64,000 bases of DNA from Vicia villosa. Lineage: Eukaryota > Streptophyta > Magnoliopsida > Fabales > Fabaceae. The position numbers and the translations under genes were made by a program. The notes beneath the pieces are model-generated. The model worked only from the letters and a program-made list of their open reading frames with translations, was not told where the DNA came from and ran no database searches. Positions 59,315 through 64,000 of this stretch are shown here, in pieces (the first letter of the stretch is position 1; the number at the start of each line of letters is the position of its first letter). The stretch lies in contig NW_026705408.1 in the NCBI RefSeq assembly GCF_029867415.1, positions 434,001 to 498,000 of the forward strand, in the 5' to 3' direction.

Positions 59315-59982
59315 AGTAAATGTAATTTATTTATTTATTTATTTTTGTTTTCATTTGATTTAATTTTAAAAAATAAATAAAGTTAAATTAAGCACCAAAG
59401 TTAAGTATTTCAATGGCTTCTCTAATTTGGCTCAAATTGTTTGTATTAAATTCTATTTAGTTTTGATAAAGTATTTTTGGGTCTATGATTATTTTCTGTC
59501 GTTACGTGTAATTATATCACCATGCAAAAATATGTGATAAACAAATGAAAAAAGAACACCCATATAGTGTAAAATGAGACTATGATCCAGTGAGAATAAT
59601 CATAAAGAAAAAGAATAGGTGGAATTTGAAACATTTTATAAGAAGGTTCTTATAGTAATTTGCTTTGACCACCGACAGTTTTCTATACATTACACTAGCT
59701 AGTATGTGCATGTGGACGCTGTCACGGTGGGGAAAAGCAGTTGAAATTTGAAAAGGTGTCTTCGGCCTTTTGAGACCGCATGTCCCCAGACAGCTCCAGC
59801 TGAGTTTTACTTTTACTACAATTTTCAAAAGAAAGAAGCCCTCTGCCACTATAGCTTTAGTATAGATCTGTTTTAAACTACGGTTTTATTCTCAAGGTCT
59901 AATTTCAATCGGTTTTAGAAAGTTTTTCAACGCACTTCAATGTTTTTTATATATCACGTAAAATTTCAATTTTGTCCCCAGC
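59315..59982. other. 3' flank of the membrane-protein gene
   Basis: It contains ATTT-rich sequence with AATAAATAAA (possible poly-A signal) shortly after the stop. No further gene supported. Confidence 0.45.
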
Positions 59983-60477
59983 TTCCGTAGATGTATATTT
60001 GGAAGCATTCTATATTTTGAAAAAGTTTGATTATTTCTGTAGATGCATCTACGGAAGCGTAATAAACTAGTGTATATGGAAAAAAATACACATAAAAATC
60101 AATTAAGGAAAACTTTCGTAGATGTATCTATGGAAAAGCTTAACGCCACATTATTCCGTAGATGCATCTACGGAAGGGTCTGATATAGTTTGAACCAGAG
60201 TGATCACTCCCCCATTGTTTCATTTCTCCAAACTTTTCATACTCCACACCCTAAAAACCTACATCATCAATACCTTATTTCACTCCAACACTAAAACTTT
60301 TTGGTGCAACAAATCAAAGGGAGCAAGAAGAGTCTGAATTTCAGGTAAATAATCACTTTCAACCATTACATTGCTCACATTGTCAATGAATTTTTCTGCA
60401 AAATAATTACGTAGCTTCCGTAGATCCATCTACGGAACATGTTGAAGATGAACACTTCCGTAGATGCATCTACGGAA
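59983..60477. repeat. Six copies of a 22-bp palindrome
   Basis: The core TCCGTAGATGCATCTACGGA is its own reverse complement. Copies: 59983-60004 (degenerate), 60035-60056, 60114-60135, 60154-60175 (perfect), 60416-60437, 60456-60477 (perfect). Variants carry one to several changes, mostly C/T or G/A. The spacing is irregular. The cluster ends 40 bp before the MULE transposase remnant, so it may be subterminal sequence of that transposon. I do not know a described function. Confidence 0.85.
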
Positions 60478-60516
60478 TAGTCCTAGCAGTTTTTTTCCAA
60501 CATTTTAAAATTCTGT

Positions 60517-61992
60517 GTGATGGATGACAAAATAGGTATGGTGCACCCCGATAATATTTTTTTGACTCATCCGAATTCCATAAAGTTATTCAACACTTTT
60601 TCAACAGTGCTCCTTCTCGATTCTGCCTACAAGACCAACAAGTATCGACTCCCATTATTCGAGATGGTCGGTGTTACATCCACCGAGAAGACATTTGTCG
60701 TTGGTTTTGCTTTTTTGGAGTGTGAAAAAGAGGATAATTTTAGGTGGGCCTTGGAGGTGTGTCGCTCACTTTTGAAAAAACAAGTCAAGATGCATAAGGC
60801 GATTATTATGTACCGCGACCCCGCTTTGATGAATGCGGTTGCAAAGGTATTTCCTTCTTCCGATGCATTACTTTATCGATATCACATATCATGTAATGTG
60901 AGAAGTAAGGTTAAACCCGCTGTGGGGACAAAATAAGTGGCGACCAAAGGTGGGAAAGCGGTGAAGTCCGGAGTGATTGTTGACCAAATAATGGATGCAT
61001 GGGATCGTATTGCAAGTTCGTCGACAAAAGAATTGTATGTCGATGCCGTATTGCAATTTCAGAAAATATGTGAAAAATATCCCGATTTATTGAAATACAT
61101 TGAAAGCACCATTCTTGACAAAGTGAAAGAGAAGTTTGTTTGTGCGTGGACTAATAAGGTCTGAAACATTGGGAATACAACCACCAATAGAGTTGAATCG
61201 GCACATCCTACTTTGAAAAATTGGTTGTGTGATAGCAAGGGTGATTTGTGTAAAGCATGGGACACCATAAATCACATGATTTCGAACCAACACAACGAAA
61301 TACAAACTTCATTCGGTCGGAGCATTACGGTTTTTGAGCATCGATTTAAGAGCAACATCCTTTACTCTCAATTGATCGACAATGTGTCTCGGGCCGGATT
61401 GAATTAAATCTTTCACGAGGCAAATCGAGGTGAAACAATTGGTGGCGATACCGCAAAGTGTGGTTGCACTATTACTATCACGTATGGTCTCCCGTGTGCT
61501 TGTGCTATTGCTAAAAAAGTGAGATTAGGTGAGCCTATAACAATGAATGAAATCACTCCTCATTGGAAGTGACTTAGTTCTGATGATGATGGTTGTGTCG
61601 AAGAAGATTCGAATATCTATTATTTTCGAAATGGAGGCGATATAAGAGAGGTTTTCGAAGGCCGATGACAACACGAAATTATACATCAAAGAACAATTGC
61701 GGATGATTGGATTTCCCAAAACAACCGATATGAAACCGCCGTCTCAACCCGTTAATACAAAAGGTTCTCCGAAGAAAGTGAAGTTTACGCCTAATGACAA
61801 CTCGACAACACGGTCTCCTTCATATTATGAGCACGTCGACAAATGTTTTCCCGACTCACCTACTCCGAAATCGCAAAAATCTCAAAAGAGTTCAAACAAG
61901 GGAGCTCGCATAAGCAAACCGCCTCTGACACCTATTGTTCCAAAAGTTCTGATTCCAACACATATTGCTCCATCAATTGAAGAGGTACAAAT
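60517..61992 (+). pseudogene. MULE transposase (FAR1-related type), decayed and truncated
   Basis: A single frame from 60517 to about 61665 shows the MULE domain: FLTHPNSIKLFNTFSTVLLL with D in LDSAYKTN, FAFLECEKEDNFRWAL, YRDPALMNAVAKVFPSS, CNVRSKVKPAVG. Then come NTTTNRVES and a SWIM-like zinc segment (CGCTITITYGLPCACAIAKK). In-frame stops occur at 60934-60936, 61162-61164, 61405-61407 and again after TPHWK. A +1 shift precedes the C-terminal piece (RMIGFPKTTDMKPPSQPV). The N-terminal DNA-binding part is missing. The gypsy LTR starting at 61993 cuts off the rest. Inactive. Confidence 0.85.
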
Positions 61993-63895
61993 TGTAACAC
62001 CCCTTACTAACCCCGCGGCAATTTAAAACAGTTATTCAGAGTACATGAAATAAGGGTGCCACAATTCATAATAAATAAACATCATTCAGTCATGTCATGC
62101 ATTCACTGAGGTAATCATCATAACTTAAAACGTTTCATGTTAACACAGCGGAAATTTATCAAAAACGGACTAAGTTTAACATCTTTAAAACTTATCCTTC
62201 AAAACATCAAAAACATAACTAGAGTCATAATCATAAACTCTAAACAATCGCGTCCCCAGTGTTACAACTATCAGAGCATGACACCTGACGCTAACTAAGA
62301 CACTGACTCATGAGCTAATCCTCACCGAGTCGAACAGCCGCTATCTTCAATCTGAAAATGACAACATGTAAGGGTGAGTCTCATCATAATTAACAAATGT
62401 TATAAGGTTATAAAGCAATAACACATCACAGTTGCATCATTCACCCAATTGTTTCATAAACAGATATTCACAACAAGTCAAACCACAATCGACACATCAT
62501 CAACATTTACAACACTGGAATACATCCAATCATGTTATAAATTATGCATATGTATGAACTGACACTATGCATGTGGTACCAACATCATCAAATGGGAATA
62601 ACCCATGACTGATCCAACATCGTCCAAGATACGGCCCTGCCAGCACAGATTCCACACAATGGAAATCATGCCCTTCACTGATCCAACACACCCTTATGGA
62701 TACAGTATCATCAATGAACATGAATGAATGCAACATATATAACATACTTATACCATCATCATCAATCATCAACATCGTCATCATCATTCAAGTATGTTCA
62801 TATATATTAACATCATTCAATCACAATTCCATCATCATCATATACAAAACATACACATATTTGCATCAATCATCATATTCAATAAGAATATCATACATGT
62901 ATTTTCATCACTCTAAAAACCATTCAATCATCATCATATAGATTATCCTACAAGGTTCGTTTAGCTCGAAACGGCGCATCAAACGGACCAACAGTTAAAA
63001 AGTTATGCATCTTTGAACTTTCAAAAATATCTCAAAACCAACAGCACGCGGCGCCATCATCAGTTCGCGGCGCGAACTGAGCGTTCCAAAAATTCCTTGG
63101 CTCTCTGCCAAGCTGTTCGCGGCGCAAACATCTACACGCGGCGCGAAGCGAGAAAAAGTTACGCCTTCACGGCGCGAACACAGGTACGCGGCGCGACCTG
63201 AGCGTATCACAACTTCCTGGCATTCTGCCCACCTGTTCGCGGCGCCAACCCTATGCACGCGGCGCCAACCGACGATTTCAGAAACCCCAACCTGCAGAAA
63301 CAGCATTCTACACATTCCAAACTCATCCAATTCATATCAGTACGAACCTAGGGAAATAGAATGCACAAACAACACAAAATACATCTCATAATACTCCAAT
63401 TACACATCAATTGAGACCATAACAACGCAGACATCATAGATTCAAACATAGAGATCAAACATCATACAATTGACTCAATCCCTAAACCTATCATATGACT
63501 CAATCGACCCGAATTCCACATCTATTCAGTATTATCAACCCCTAACCCGATAATAGATGATAATCAGATAAGTCCCCCCTTACCTTAGCCAAATTCTTGA
63601 ATTGGTTCCTCTTCCTCTTTGGTTCTCCTTCACGTTCTTCAGTTCCTCTTCTCACAGCTTCTGGTTTTCACGTTCTAATTTTTCCCTTCTCCTCTTGTTT
63701 TCCTTTATTTTATGAAAAACATAAAATTAGAAGTGGGCTCTTACACAATTACACCCCCACTTTACTAATTCCACCGCATGGCCCAATAACTTAACATTTT
63801 ATTATTTTTCCACATAATTCAACAAAATGTTAATTTCTCATAATTAATTTAAAACTTGATTAAATTAATTAAATAAGAATTTTCGGGATGTTACA
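61993..63895 (-). repeat. 3' LTR of the second gypsy element
   Basis: On the minus strand it starts TGTAACATCCC and ends GGGGTGTTACA. It carries the GCGCCGCG-type cluster at about 63045-63265. It is clearly diverged from the first gypsy's LTRs, so the two insertions are different subfamily members or different ages. Confidence 0.9.
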
Positions 63896-63908
63896 ACTCT
63901 CCCCCACT
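63896..63908 (-). other. Polypurine tract of the second gypsy element
   Basis: AGTGGGGGAGAGT on the minus strand, directly next to the LTR and identical to the first gypsy's tract. Confidence 0.9.
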
Positions 63909-63936
63909 AAATAGTTTTCGTCCTCGAAAACATACC

Positions 63937-64000
63937 TCAAGCAAATAGTTCCGGATAGGAATCTTTCATCTGGCTTTCCAACTCCCAGGTGACGTTTCCA
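63937..64000 (-). CDS. C-terminal end of gypsy pol (partial)
   Basis: The minus strand encodes [20 protein letters not shown] followed by TGA, the same ending as the first gypsy pol. The rest lies beyond the window. Confidence 0.9.
   Translation of the reverse strand, partial: GNVTWELESQMKDSYPELFA

Larger units (their letters stand above)
61993..64000 (-). mobile_element. Second gypsy element of the same family (runs off the window)
   Basis: One LTR (61993-63895, 1903 bp), a purine tract and the end of pol are visible on the minus strand. The final pol residues and the purine tract match those of the gypsy at 28772-37082. The insertion lies in the MULE transposase remnant. The other LTR and target duplication are outside, so completeness is unknown. 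Confidence 0.9.

Noticed and set aside
59580..59849. 89-codon minus-strand frame
   Set aside because: No motif, hydrophobic AT-driven composition, no promoter or conserved context.
59983..60477. CRISPR-like reading of the palindrome array
   Set aside because: The genome is plant, repeats are degenerate, spacing is irregular and the repeats are full palindromes.

Overview
This is a plant nuclear window. Introns have GT-AG ends, the DNA is AT-rich, there are TIR-NBS-LRR resistance genes, and transposon debris is dense. The TNL sequences, the element families (TRIM, GGGTTAAATATG Mutator-type MITEs, TNT1/Tork-like copia, chromodomain gypsy) and the overall layout suggest a papilionoid legume, probably of the Medicago/Trifolium/Pisum/Vicia group. 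That assignment is recognition, not a database result.

Layout. 1-17.9 kb holds a tandem array of three related TNL genes on the + strand. TNL-A is seen only as its 3' end. TNL-B is complete in structure but has one in-frame stop in the LRR exon. TNL-C is intact (4 coding exons, 1143 aa). The copies share promoters, intron positions and a spliced 3' UTR. Insertions differ between copies: a solo LTR in TNL-A, hAT-like and Mutator-type elements in TNL-B, and two TRIM elements in the TNL-C promoter. 18.3-21.0 kb holds a seven-exon SCO1-like gene (HCC2 type) on the - strand. A short piece of it also lies downstream of TNL-A, so TNL and HCC2 sequence were duplicated together. 21.4-25.7 kb is TA repeats, a 2.05-kb Mutator-type element with 9-bp target duplications, and a decayed LINE. 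25.7-39.1 kb is a nested insertion: an 8.3-kb Ty3-gypsy element (+) sits inside the integrase of a young Ty1-copia element (-). Both have target duplications and near-identical LTRs.

40.1-52.6 kb contains three tandem copies of a plant major-facilitator transporter (+). Copies 1 and 2 have two introns; copy 3 lacks the second. Between copies 2 and 3 lie layered copia remnants carrying a solo LTR, a Mutator-type MITE and a hAT-type MITE. 53.4-57.9 kb is decayed gag and LTR-like debris. 57.95-59.3 kb encodes an intron-less membrane protein with a Lys/Asn/Ser/Thr-rich repeat region. 60.0-60.5 kb carries six copies of a palindrome just upstream of a decayed MULE transposase. The window ends in a second gypsy element of the same family (-), which interrupts the MULE.

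Intact-looking host genes: TNL-C, HCC2-like, MFS1, MFS2, MFS3 and the membrane protein. TNL-B is a truncated or dying paralog. I found no tRNA, rRNA, CRISPR or bacterial features. I do not see a clearly new multi-gene system. The items most worth follow-up are the palindrome array, the TNL-B stop, the TRIM pair at the TNL-C promoter, the intron-2 difference in MFS3, and the 2.05-kb Mutator-type element.
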